This document shows, in pieces, positions 44,363-51,753 of a stretch of DNA of 64,000 nt; position 1 is the stretch's first letter, and every line of letters begins with the position of its first letter. The notes beneath the pieces were generated by a model. The model did not search any database. It was given only the letters and a program-made list of their open reading frames with translations, and was not told the DNA's origin. The stretch comes from DATDAH01 sp963823495 (GTDB lineage: Bacteria > Actinomycetota > Acidimicrobiia > Acidimicrobiales > DATDAH01): NCBI GenBank assembly GCA_963823495.1, contig CAWGLV010000001.1, forward strand, positions 3,348,001 through 3,412,000, in the 5' to 3' direction. The position numbers and the translations under genes were made by a program.

Positions 44363-44378
44363 TGTGATTACTGTCACA
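44363..44378. promoter_or_regulatory. Perfect CRP/FNR-type palindrome TGTGA-N6-TCACA
   Basis: The 16 bp TGTGATTACTGTCACA match the consensus half-sites exactly on both sides with 6 bp between. The site lies in the AT-richer part of the 328-nt gap between the divergent Rpf gene (start 44139, 224 bp away) and nfuA (start 44468, 90 bp away). In mycobacteria and corynebacteria cAMP-dependent CRP/GlxR proteins use this motif and control rpf genes. A nearby CTGAAT-N6-ATTCAG inverted repeat (44341-44360 region) is a second possible operator. The rest of the gap is a long GC-rich Rpf leader without a recognised riboswitch. Confidence 0.6.
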
Positions 44379-44467
44379 TGCCTTCTTCTTGGGGTTTTCC
44401 TCACATCGGCGAGTGACGATCCGATGACACCGTCTCCCTCACCGGCCCGTCCCTATCCTGGGAGGCC

Positions 44468-45088
44468 GTGAGCAGCGCCTTCACCCTGACCGCCAAGGCC
44501 CGCAAGCGGGTCCTCACCCTCCGGGCCGACGAGCCCGAGCCCGACGGCTTGGCGCTGTGGGTCGAGGTGGTCGGAGCCAATGCCACCGAGTTCGTCTACG
44601 ACCTCTACTTCCAGGCGCCCGAGCACGCCGATCCCGACGACCTGGTCGTCACCGCCGAGGACCTCACGGTGATCGTCCCCGACGGCAGTCGGGAGTTCCT
44701 CGACGGCGCGACCCTCGATGTCAGCCGGGACCTGCTCAAGCCGGGCATGGTCCTCGACAACCCGAACCGACCGCCCTCCGGCGCGGTGAGCCCCGAGATG
44801 GCCCAGGACCTGGGCGAGCTGACGGGGACGGTCGCCGAACGGGTGCGTACGGTGCTCGAGCGCCAGATCAACCCGGCGGTGGCCAGCCACGGCGGCAAGG
44901 CCGAGCTGGTCGAGGTGACCGACGACGGCGTGGTCTCCCTCCGCCTCAGCGGCGGCTGCCAGGGATGTGGCATGGCCGCTCAGACCCTGCGCAACGGGAT
45001 CGAGGTGGCGTTGCGGGACAACATCCCCGAGATCACCGAGATCGTCGACGTCACCGACCACGCCGCCGGCGAGTCCCCGTACGCCTGA
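44468..45088 (+). CDS. nfuA: Fe-S cluster carrier protein NfuA-like
   Basis: A protein of 206 residues. The N-terminal half is an IscA-like domain lacking the usual cysteines (FTLTAKARKRVLTLRADEPE). The C-terminal half is a NifU domain with the CxxC cluster ligand in LSGGCQGCGMAAQTLRNGIE. It carries [4Fe-4S] clusters to apo-proteins. The GTG at 44468 follows TATCCT by 8 nt (leaderless layout). The CRP-type palindrome lies about 90 bp upstream. It converges with the thiolase gene. Confidence 0.9.
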   Translation: MSSAFTLTAKARKRVLTLRADEPEPDGLALWVEVVGANATEFVYDLYFQAPEHADPDDLVVTAEDLTVIVPDGSREFLDGATLDVSRDLLKPGMVLDNPNRPPSGAVSPEMAQDLGELTGTVAERVRTVLERQINPAVASHGGKAELVEVTDDGVVSLRLSGGCQGCGMAAQTLRNGIEVALRDNIPEITEIVDVTDHAAGESPYA

Positions 45089-45177
45089 ACGCCTCGAAAC
45101 GACAACAGCCAACCACGGCGCGGCGACCGCCGGCCGGTGTCCGCGCTGCCCGCCCGCTCTGGGCCACCACGGATCTG

Positions 45178-45222
45178 CGTTGCTTCCGGTCGCCCGGCGA
45201 CCACGACCAGCGCCAGAACCCC
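45178..45222. repeat. Degenerate palindrome, possible decayed type A element
   Basis: GGTCGCC and GGCGACC (7 bp, one base between) sit within TTGCTTCC on the left and CGCCAGAACCCC on the right, which mimics the type A order (ATTGC, stem, CGCCAGAACGG). The outer stem is lost. It lies in the 198-nt convergent gap between nfuA and the thiolase, which otherwise shows nothing. Confidence 0.35.
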
Positions 45223-45286
45223 GGCGCCTCCAGGCCCGGCCCCGCCGGCCCGGTCGCCGGCTGGGGTCGCGCTGCTCGCGGCCTGC

Positions 45287-46495
45287 TCAGACCAGGCGCT
45301 CGAAGATCATCGCCATCCCCTGGCCACCGCCGACACACATCGTCTCGAGGCCGAAGGTCTTGTCGTGCTCGCGGAGGTTGTGGATCAGGGTGGCGGTGAT
45401 GCGGGCCCCGGTCATGCCGAAGGGGTGACCCAGGGCGATGGCGCCTCCGGCCACGTTGAGCTTGTCCCACTCGATGCCGAGCTCGTCGGCGGACGGGATG
45501 ACCTGAGCGGCGAAGGCCTCGTTGATCTCCACCAGGTCGATGTCGCCCATCGACAGCCCGGCCCGGGCCATCGCCTGCTTCGATGCCTCGATCGGGCCGA
45601 GGCCCATGATCTCGGGGTTCAGGCCGGAGACACCCGAGGCCACGATGCGGGCCAGGGGCGTGAGGCCCAGGGCCTTGGCCTTGGTGTCGCTCATGACCAG
45701 GACGGCCGCGGCGCCGTCGTTGAGCGGGCACGCGTTGCCGGCGGTGATGCTGCCGTCGGGGCGGAAGACCGGCTTCAGCTCGGCCAACTTCTCCTTGGTG
45801 GTCCCGTCGCGGGGACCGTCGTCCTTGCTGACCACGTTGCCGTCGGGGAGGGTGATCGGGGTGATCTCCCAGTCGAACCAGCCCTCCTGCTGGGACTTGA
45901 CCGCCCGCTGCTGGGAGAGGGCGGCGAACTCGTCCATGCGGGACCGCTCGACCTGCTTGTACTCGGCGACGTTCTCGGCCGTCTCGCCCATGGCGATGTA
46001 GATGTCGGGCAGGCCCTCGGGCGGGGCCCACGCACCCCGACCACCCTCGCTGCGCTCGGCCGTGCGGGCCCGGGCGGCGTCGAACTGCGGGTTCGTGGTG
46101 CCGGGCATTCCGTCGGACATCCCGCTCATGAAACGGCTGACGGTCTCGACACCGGCAGAGATGAAGCAGTCGCCCTCCCCCGCCTTGATGGCGTGGGCGG
46201 CCATGCGGGTGGTCTGCAGCGACGAGGAGCAGTAGCGGTTCACCGTGACGCCGGGGACGTCGGCCATGCCCGCCTCGACGGCGACCACGCGGCCGATGTT
46301 GTAGCCGGACTCACCGGCGGGCTGGCCACAGCCCATGATCAGGTCCTCGACCTCGGTGCCGTCCACGCCGGCCCGATCCATGAGGGAGCTCACGACCTGG
46401 GTGGCCAGGTCGTCGGGGCGCATGTCGACCAGGGACCCCTTGTTGGCCCGGCCGATGGGGCTCCGGGTGGCGGCGACGACGACGGCTTCGGGCAT
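45287..46495 (-). CDS. Acetyl-CoA acyltransferase (thiolase)
   Basis: A protein of 402 residues. The acyl-enzyme Cys is in VNRYCSSSLQTTRMAAHAIK, the His motif in NVAGGAIALGHPFGMTGAR and the second Cys in MCVGGGQGMAMIFE. It starts VVVAATRSPIGRANKGSL. It cleaves 3-ketoacyl-CoA in beta-oxidation. The ATG at 46495 has GAAGGAAC as ribosome binding site, and TACCGT (46539-46534) gives a leader of about 30 nt. It is one of several lipid-oxidation genes in the window but not in an operon with them. Confidence 0.92.
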   Translation of the reverse strand: MPEAVVVAATRSPIGRANKGSLVDMRPDDLATQVVSSLMDRAGVDGTEVEDLIMGCGQPAGESGYNIGRVVAVEAGMADVPGVTVNRYCSSSLQTTRMAAHAIKAGEGDCFISAGVETVSRFMSGMSDGMPGTTNPQFDAARARTAERSEGGRGAWAPPEGLPDIYIAMGETAENVAEYKQVERSRMDEFAALSQQRAVKSQQEGWFDWEITPITLPDGNVVSKDDGPRDGTTKEKLAELKPVFRPDGSITAGNACPLNDGAAAVLVMSDTKAKALGLTPLARIVASGVSGLNPEIMGLGPIEASKQAMARAGLSMGDIDLVEINEAFAAQVIPSADELGIEWDKLNVAGGAIALGHPFGMTGARITATLIHNLREHDKTFGLETMCVGGGQGMAMIFERLV

Positions 46496-46622
46496 GAGAG
46501 GTTCCTTCGATCGGGCTGATTGCGAGCGCAACGACGGTAGCGCCCAGCCGCCGATCCACCCCAAGGCGGGTCACGACCCGTCGAACTGACGGGCCCCGGT
46601 CCGGGGCATAGGCTCCGCGGCA

Positions 46623-47057
46623 GTGCGGTTGCAGATCGGGCCGGTCTCGGCCACGAGCGTCAGGGCCTGGGTGGGCTATGCCCGCGAGGCGCTCGCCGAG
46701 GTCCTGGGCGATCCCGGCACCGACGACATCTGGATCCCGCAGGACACGGTCACGACCTTCGAGCACTACCTCGACGAGTGGGAGGCGGCAGCCACAGGCG
46801 TCGAGGAGATGCAGTGGGAGCACGAGATCCCCGCGGACGAGGCCGAGTACCTGTCCCACGCCTTCTTCCGCATCGCCAGCAACCTCGCCGCCCGGGCGGA
46901 GCAGCGGGGGCACGCGGCTGCGCCCCCCGCCGCTGAGGAGTTCTACCGCTGCCTGGTCACCGGGTTCCTGGGGGCGCTGGAGGCCGAGGGCCGCGGCAGT
47001 CAGGAGTTCTCCGAGCACCTACGCTCGTTCTGGCCCGGAATGGAGGACGACAAATGA
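46623..47057 (+). CDS. Hypothetical protein
   Basis: A mostly helical, acidic protein of 144 residues (EVLGDPGTDDIWIPQDTVTT, EAEYLSHAFFRIASNLAARA). No family is recognised. The GTG at 46623 follows TAGGCT by 8 nt. The stop overlaps the VOC-protein start as ATGA, so it opens a compact four-gene run (this gene, VOC, YqgE, hydrolase). Confidence 0.6.
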   Translation: MRLQIGPVSATSVRAWVGYAREALAEVLGDPGTDDIWIPQDTVTTFEHYLDEWEAAATGVEEMQWEHEIPADEAEYLSHAFFRIASNLAARAEQRGHAAAPPAAEEFYRCLVTGFLGALEAEGRGSQEFSEHLRSFWPGMEDDK

Positions 47058-47416
47058 CCCTGCTCGACGGGATCCATCACGTCTCCCTCAACGTCGACGA
47101 CGCCGAAGCCGGCCGGGCCTTCTACGAAGACGTCCTCGGCCTGAGCCGCCTCGACCGCCCGGACTTCGGGATCCCCGGCTTCTGGCTGGACGCCGGGGAC
47201 TTCCAGATCCACCTGATCGAGATCCCCGACCATCAGGCGCCGGCGGGCCAGCACTTCGCCTTCCGCGTCGAGGATCTGGACCGCGCCCGGTCCCGCCTCG
47301 TCGAGCAAGGGGTCGAGGTCAGCGACCCGTCGCCGGTCGGGCCCGGTCGCCAGTGCTTCCTGCACGATCCGGCGGGCAACCTGATCGAGCTCAACCAGCC
47401 CGACGACGTTCCGTGA
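47054..47416 (+). CDS. VOC (glyoxalase/dioxygenase) family protein
   Basis: A protein of 120 residues, one vicinal-oxygen-chelate domain of two beta-alpha-beta modules: IHHVSLNVDDAEAGRAFYED at the N-terminus and FLHDPAGNLIELNQPD at the C-terminus. A His and a Glu at the expected metal sites are kept. It probably works as a dimer on a small metabolite. It overlaps the genes on both sides (ATGA upstream, GTGA downstream). Confidence 0.85.
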   Translation: MTLLDGIHHVSLNVDDAEAGRAFYEDVLGLSRLDRPDFGIPGFWLDAGDFQIHLIEIPDHQAPAGQHFAFRVEDLDRARSRLVEQGVEVSDPSPVGPGRQCFLHDPAGNLIELNQPDDVP

Positions 47417-47979
47417 GCTTCGGGTCCACGCCGACCCGAGGCCGCCTCCTGGTGGCCGGGCCACCCCTCGAGGACCCCAACTTCCGTCGCACCGTGGTGT
47501 TCATGATCGAGCACAACGAGGAGGGCGCCCTCGGCGTCGTGCTCAACCGCCCTTCCCCCATCGACCTGGCCGACGCCCTTCCGCAGTGGGCCGACCTCGC
47601 CGCGTCGCCACCCACCGTCTTCATCGGCGGGCCGGTCGAGCAGGGCTCGGTGCTCGGCCTCGGCCGACTGGTCGAGGACGCCGCCCCCGACGGTCTCACC
47701 CTCGTCCACGCCGGCATCGGCGTGCTCGACCTCGAAGCCGACCCGGTGCGTCTGCTCGGTGAAGTCGGTGGGGTCCGCCTCTTCACCGGCTACGCGGGCT
47801 GGGGCGCAGGTCAGCTCGAGGGCGAACTGGCGATGGGCGGTTGGTACGTCGTCGACGCCGAGCCCGAGGACGTCACGACCACCGCCCCCGACGACCTCTG
47901 GCGGGCCGTCCTCCGCCGCCAGCCCGACCGGGACCTCGCCCTCCTGGCCCTCTTCCCCGACGACGTCAGCGCCAACTGA
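47413..47979 (+). CDS. YqgE/AlgH family protein
   Basis: A protein of 188 residues. Signatures are GRLLVAGPPLEDPNFRRTVV, IEHNEEGALGVVLNRPSP, FIGGPVEQGSV and RLFTGYAGWGAGQLEGEL. The family is widespread and of uncertain biochemical role. The GTG at 47413 overlaps the VOC stop, and the hydrolase starts 4 nt after its own stop. Confidence 0.92.
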   Translation: MSFGSTPTRGRLLVAGPPLEDPNFRRTVVFMIEHNEEGALGVVLNRPSPIDLADALPQWADLAASPPTVFIGGPVEQGSVLGLGRLVEDAAPDGLTLVHAGIGVLDLEADPVRLLGEVGGVRLFTGYAGWGAGQLEGELAMGGWYVVDAEPEDVTTTAPDDLWRAVLRRQPDRDLALLALFPDDVSAN

Positions 47980-47983
47980 CGCG

Positions 47984-48775
47984 ATGCCGAGAGCGCGGCT
48001 GGACGGCGTCGAACTGACCTATGAGCTCGGGGGGACCACAGGCGCGCCTCGGCTGCTGTGCATCCCGGGGTCGGGGTCGGACCTCCGGCGTGAACCCCGG
48101 ACCCACGACCACCCGGCGTTGGCCGAGCGCTTCGAGGTGCTGGCCTACGACCACCGGGGCCTGGGTTCTTCTGTTCCCGACGATCCCCACCGGGTGCCCA
48201 CCATGGCCGAATACGCGGCCGACGCGGTCGGCCTGCTGGGCCACGTGGGCTGGGACTCGTGTGTCGTGCTGGGCATCTCCTTCGGCGGGATGGTCGCCCA
48301 GGAGATGGCGGTCACGGCCCCGGAGCGCATCGAGCGACTGGGCCTGGCCTGCACCTCGCCGGGCGGAGCGGGAGGGTCGTCGGCCCCGCTCCACACCCTC
48401 GCCGACCTGTCACCCGACCAGCGCCTGGCCCAGCAGGTGGCGTGGCTCGACACCCGCACCGTCGACGACGCCGAACTGCGGGCCTTCTGGACCCAGGCCA
48501 TGGGTGCCCTGGCCGGCCATGAGCCCACCGAGGGCGAGCGGCTGCAGCTGCAGGCCCGGTCCCACCACGATGTGTGGGACCGGCTCCCTCAGCTGGACCT
48601 ACCGGTCCTCATCGCCGCCGGGCGCTACGACGGCATCGCCGCTCCCGCCAACCAGGAGGCGCTCCTCGGCCAGATCGAGGGGGCCGAGCTCCGCTGGTTC
48701 GACGGGGGCCACGGCTTCTTCCTCCAGGACCCCAGCGCCCTGCCCGCCATCGCCGACTGGCTGGCGGCCGGCTGA
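47984..48775 (+). CDS. Alpha/beta hydrolase
   Basis: A protein of 263 residues. The nucleophile elbow is VVLGISFGGMVAQEMAV (GxSxGG), the oxyanion region IPGSGSDLRREPRTHDH with YDHRGLGSS, the acid LIAAGRYDGIAAP and the final His in FDGGHGFFLQDP. The substrate is unknown. It ends the four-gene run. Its last 177 nt are also covered, antisense, by the extended MMPL reading frame (48599-50980). Confidence 0.88.
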   Translation: MPRARLDGVELTYELGGTTGAPRLLCIPGSGSDLRREPRTHDHPALAERFEVLAYDHRGLGSSVPDDPHRVPTMAEYAADAVGLLGHVGWDSCVVLGISFGGMVAQEMAVTAPERIERLGLACTSPGGAGGSSAPLHTLADLSPDQRLAQQVAWLDTRTVDDAELRAFWTQAMGALAGHEPTEGERLQLQARSHHDVWDRLPQLDLPVLIAAGRYDGIAAPANQEALLGQIEGAELRWFDGGHGFFLQDPSALPAIADWLAAG

Positions 48776-50980
48776 GTCCGAGCCCCGGGCGAGGTCGAAG
48801 GCGTCGGGCGGGGCCTCGTGCAGGCCGAAGCGCGCCTGGAGCCGTGTCATCGGCGCCGGCGCCCACCAGTTGGCGTCACCGGCCAGCTTCATGAACGCCG
48901 GCACCAGCGTCGCCCGCACGATCGTGGCGTCCATCAGCACGGCCATGGCCAGGCCGAGGCCGAACAGCTTGATGAAGGTGATCCCCGAGGTGGCGAAGGC
49001 CAGGAAGGTCACGGCCAGCAGGAGAGCCGCGGCGGTCACGATCCGCCCGGTGTGCTCGAGGCCGGCCGCCACCGAGGCCTCGTTGTCGCCGCTCTGGTCG
49101 TACTCCTCCTTGATCCGGGAGAGCAGGAACACCTCGTAGTCCATCGACAGGCCGAAGGCGATGCAGAACATGAGGATCGGCGTCGTGGTGTCGGTCAGGC
49201 CGGTGGCGGTGAAGCCGAGGAGGTCCGCGCCGTGGCCCTGCTGGAAGACCCACACCATGGCCCCGAAGGTGGCGGTCAGGCTCAGGGTGTTGAGCACCAG
49301 GGCCTTCACCGGGACCAGGATCGATCCGAACATGGCGAAGAGCAGCACGAAGGTGGCGATGACGATCCAGAGGGCGGCCCACGGCGCGAGGGCGAAGATG
49401 GCCGCCTTCACGTCGACCTGTTGCGCCGCCATGCCGCCGACCAGGACCTCGTCGAAGGAGGTGTCGAGGCCCCGGATGTCCTCGACCAGGGCCTCGCCTT
49501 CGCTGGAGACCGGCTCGACGTCGGAGACCACGCTGAACCACGTGGCGTCGTCGCCGGCGAACCGGGCTGCGGTGGCGTCCGGGCCGATCAGCAGGTCACC
49601 CCCGGCGTAGCGGCCGCTGCGGGCATCCACCCGGGTCACTCCCGGTAGCGCCGACAGCTCGGCGGCGAAGGCCTCGACCCGGCCGTCACCGACCTGGCCG
49701 ATGACCACGACCGGGAAGGCATCGGCCTCGTCGGAGGCGAAGTCCTCGCGCAGCGACTCCGAGACCTCGCGGGCGGGGCTGCCCTCGGGCAGGACCCGGT
49801 GGTCCGGCGAGCCGAACCGGGCGTCGAGGAACGGCAGGCCCAACGCGATGAGGAAGGCCACGACCGCCACCGTGACCACCAGCGGGCGAGCCATGACGAC
49901 CGTCGCCAGCCGATGCCAGAACCCCTCGCCCACCTCAGGGGTCGGCCGGTGGCGGAACACCCGCCACTTGTCGACCCGCGTGCCGAGTACCGCCAGCAGG
50001 GCGGGGAGGCTGACCAGCGAGGCCAGCATCGCCACGAGGATGACACCGATGCCCGCGTAGGCGAAGGAGCGCAGGAAGAACAGCGGGAAGATGAGCAGCG
50101 CCGACAACGAAGCCGCCACGGTCAAGGCGCTGAAGGCCACCGTGCGACCGGCGGTCTCGACCGTGCGCACGACCGCGTCGTCCACACTGCGGCCCGCGTG
50201 GAGCTCCTCGCGGAACCGGGAGACCACGAACAGGCTGTAGTCGATGGCCAGCCCGAGGCCCAGGGCGGTGACCAGGTTGATCGAGAAGACCGAGACGTCG
50301 GTCACTGCGGTCACCACCCAGAGCACGAAGAAGGCGCCGAGTACCGCGAGCATCCCGACCCCGACGGGGAGCAGGGCGGCGACCACACCACCGAACACGA
50401 TGATCAGAAGCACCAGCGTGATGGGGATGGCCACGCTCTCGGCACGGGCCAGATCGCCTTCGATCGTCTCGCCGACCTGGTTGAAGATCTCCACGGGGCC
50501 ACCGACCTCGACGGTGACCTCACCCCGCTCACCGGCGAAGGTCTCGTCGAGTCCCTCCCCCGCGACCTGCCACTCGTCCTGCTCACCGGCCAGTCGGCCG
50601 ACCACGAGCGCGGCCGAGCCGTCCTCGCTCCGCAGCGGAGCCGGCGAACCGAGGGACCAGTAGGACACGACGTCGTCGGCCTCGGGGTAGGCCGCCAGTT
50701 CCTCGGTCAGCGCCAGTCCGACCTCCGCCACAGCCGGGGCGTCGACATCCCCACCCTCGGCGGTGACCAGCAGGACCACATTGGGGGCGCCGGCCCCGAA
50801 CTGCTCGTCGAGGAGGTCGGCGGCCCGGGCCGACTCGGAATCGGGGTCCTCGAAGCCACCCGTCGCCAAGCGGTCGAAGACGGCCCCGCCCAGGACCCCG
50901 GCCACGACGACCACCACGACGGTGAGGGCGAGCAGGAGACGGCGGCGACGAACGGTGAGCTGACCGAGGCGGGTGAACAC
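48599..50980 (-). CDS. MMPL family (RND-type) transporter
   Basis: A protein of 793 residues with about twelve membrane helices in two halves, each half opening with a large outer loop. Typical segments are LVTALGLGLAIDYSLFVVSRFREELH and FCIAFGLSMDYEVFLLSRIKEEY, the MMPL Asp-Tyr pairs of the proton path. Relatives export lipids or drugs. GTG 50980 is chosen over an ATG at 51004. The usual C-terminus is reached near LQARFGLHEAP, yet the frame runs on for about 60 residues antisense to the alpha/beta hydrolase. It is divergent from the TetR gene. Confidence 0.88.
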   Translation of the reverse strand: MFTRLGQLTVRRRRLLLALTVVVVVVAGVLGGAVFDRLATGGFEDPDSESARAADLLDEQFGAGAPNVVLLVTAEGGDVDAPAVAEVGLALTEELAAYPEADDVVSYWSLGSPAPLRSEDGSAALVVGRLAGEQDEWQVAGEGLDETFAGERGEVTVEVGGPVEIFNQVGETIEGDLARAESVAIPITLVLLIIVFGGVVAALLPVGVGMLAVLGAFFVLWVVTAVTDVSVFSINLVTALGLGLAIDYSLFVVSRFREELHAGRSVDDAVVRTVETAGRTVAFSALTVAASLSALLIFPLFFLRSFAYAGIGVILVAMLASLVSLPALLAVLGTRVDKWRVFRHRPTPEVGEGFWHRLATVVMARPLVVTVAVVAFLIALGLPFLDARFGSPDHRVLPEGSPAREVSESLREDFASDEADAFPVVVIGQVGDGRVEAFAAELSALPGVTRVDARSGRYAGGDLLIGPDATAARFAGDDATWFSVVSDVEPVSSEGEALVEDIRGLDTSFDEVLVGGMAAQQVDVKAAIFALAPWAALWIVIATFVLLFAMFGSILVPVKALVLNTLSLTATFGAMVWVFQQGHGADLLGFTATGLTDTTTPILMFCIAFGLSMDYEVFLLSRIKEEYDQSGDNEASVAAGLEHTGRIVTAAALLLAVTFLAFATSGITFIKLFGLGLAMAVLMDATIVRATLVPAFMKLAGDANWWAPAPMTRLQARFGLHEAPPDAFDLARGSDSAGRQPVGDGGQGAGVLEEEAVAPVEPAELGPLDLAEERLLVGGSGDAVVAPGGDEDR

Positions 50981-51018
50981 GGTTGCATGTTTACGCCCGT
51001 ACATCTACACTCGTCAAC
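50981..51018. promoter_or_regulatory. Compact divergent promoter/operator between MMPL and TetR genes
   Basis: Only 38 bp separate the two GTG starts. Plus-strand TACACT (51006-51011) is 7 nt before the TetR GTG, and minus-strand TAAACA (50993-50988) is 7 nt before the MMPL GTG. Any TetR operator must overlap both. TGTTTACGCCCGTACA (50988-51003) has matching TGT and ACA ends and is the best operator candidate. Confidence 0.4.
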
Positions 51019-51621
51019 GTGAAAGGCGTCACACGGGAGCGCAATCCGCGAGGCCAGGGCGAGCGGCTACGGGCCGATCTGCTCGACGCCACGGTCGACC
51101 TGATCGCGGCGACCGGGTCCGTCGAGGGAGTCAGCCTGCGGGCCGCAGCCAAGCGGGCCGGCGTCTCCCCGATGGCGGTCTACAACCACTTCGAGGACAA
51201 GGACGCCCTGCTCGAGGCCGCGGTCGAGAACTGCTGGGGGGAGTTCCAGGCCGCCATCGCCGCCACGATGGACGAACCCGACCCCTCGGCCCGGCTCCGG
51301 GCCGCCGGGGACGCCTACGTCCGCTTCGCCCTCGAACGACCGGGTCAGTACGCCGTCATGTTCTCGGGCACCACGAAGCTGCCCGAGCGGCCCGAGGCCA
51401 TCGGCATGAGCGCCTTCGACGACCTGGTGGCGATGGTGGCCGACATCCTGGACGCCAACGGTGACCGGCGGGACCCCACCTTCGTCGCGTTCCAGGTCCA
51501 CACCTGGATCCACGGGATCGTCACCCTGGCCGCGTGCGCCCCTGACCTGGCCTGGCCGTCGATGGAGACCCTCCTTGACGACCTCCTCGTCCGCCTCGGC
51601 CTCACCTCCACACCGACCTGA
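51019..51621 (+). CDS. TetR family transcriptional regulator
   Basis: A protein of 200 residues. The N-terminal TetR helix-turn-helix reads RADLLDATVDLIAATGSVEG, VSLRAAAKRAGVSPMAVYNH and FEDKDALLEAA. The C-terminal ligand domain looks like the WHG group (RPGQYAVMFSG, TWIHGIVTLAACAP). It probably represses the divergent MMPL transporter and itself. GTG 51019 is chosen because TACACT precedes it by 7 nt. Confidence 0.9.
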   Translation: MKGVTRERNPRGQGERLRADLLDATVDLIAATGSVEGVSLRAAAKRAGVSPMAVYNHFEDKDALLEAAVENCWGEFQAAIAATMDEPDPSARLRAAGDAYVRFALERPGQYAVMFSGTTKLPERPEAIGMSAFDDLVAMVADILDANGDRRDPTFVAFQVHTWIHGIVTLAACAPDLAWPSMETLLDDLLVRLGLTSTPT

Positions 51622-51753
51622 ACCGCCCGACCGAGGGCGCGACGATCACCAGCCGGAGCGCCGCCGGCCCAGCCGGCCTTCGGCCACCACCGGGTCGAAG
51701 TGCTTGTCGACGGTGGCCACGATCCCGGGGGCGTCGGACCGGCCCGAGGGTGA
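51622..51753 (-). other. Intergenic region with possible remnant coding sequence
   Basis: Reading on from the TGA of the beta-helix gene in the same frame gives 35 codons including GIVATVDKHFDPVVAEGRLG and then RRRSGW before another TGA. The end resembles the C-terminal tail of 3-hydroxyacyl-CoA dehydrogenases (a xxEGRLGRKSGRG pattern). No start is present. It could be a decayed gene end or chance. Confidence 0.25.
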
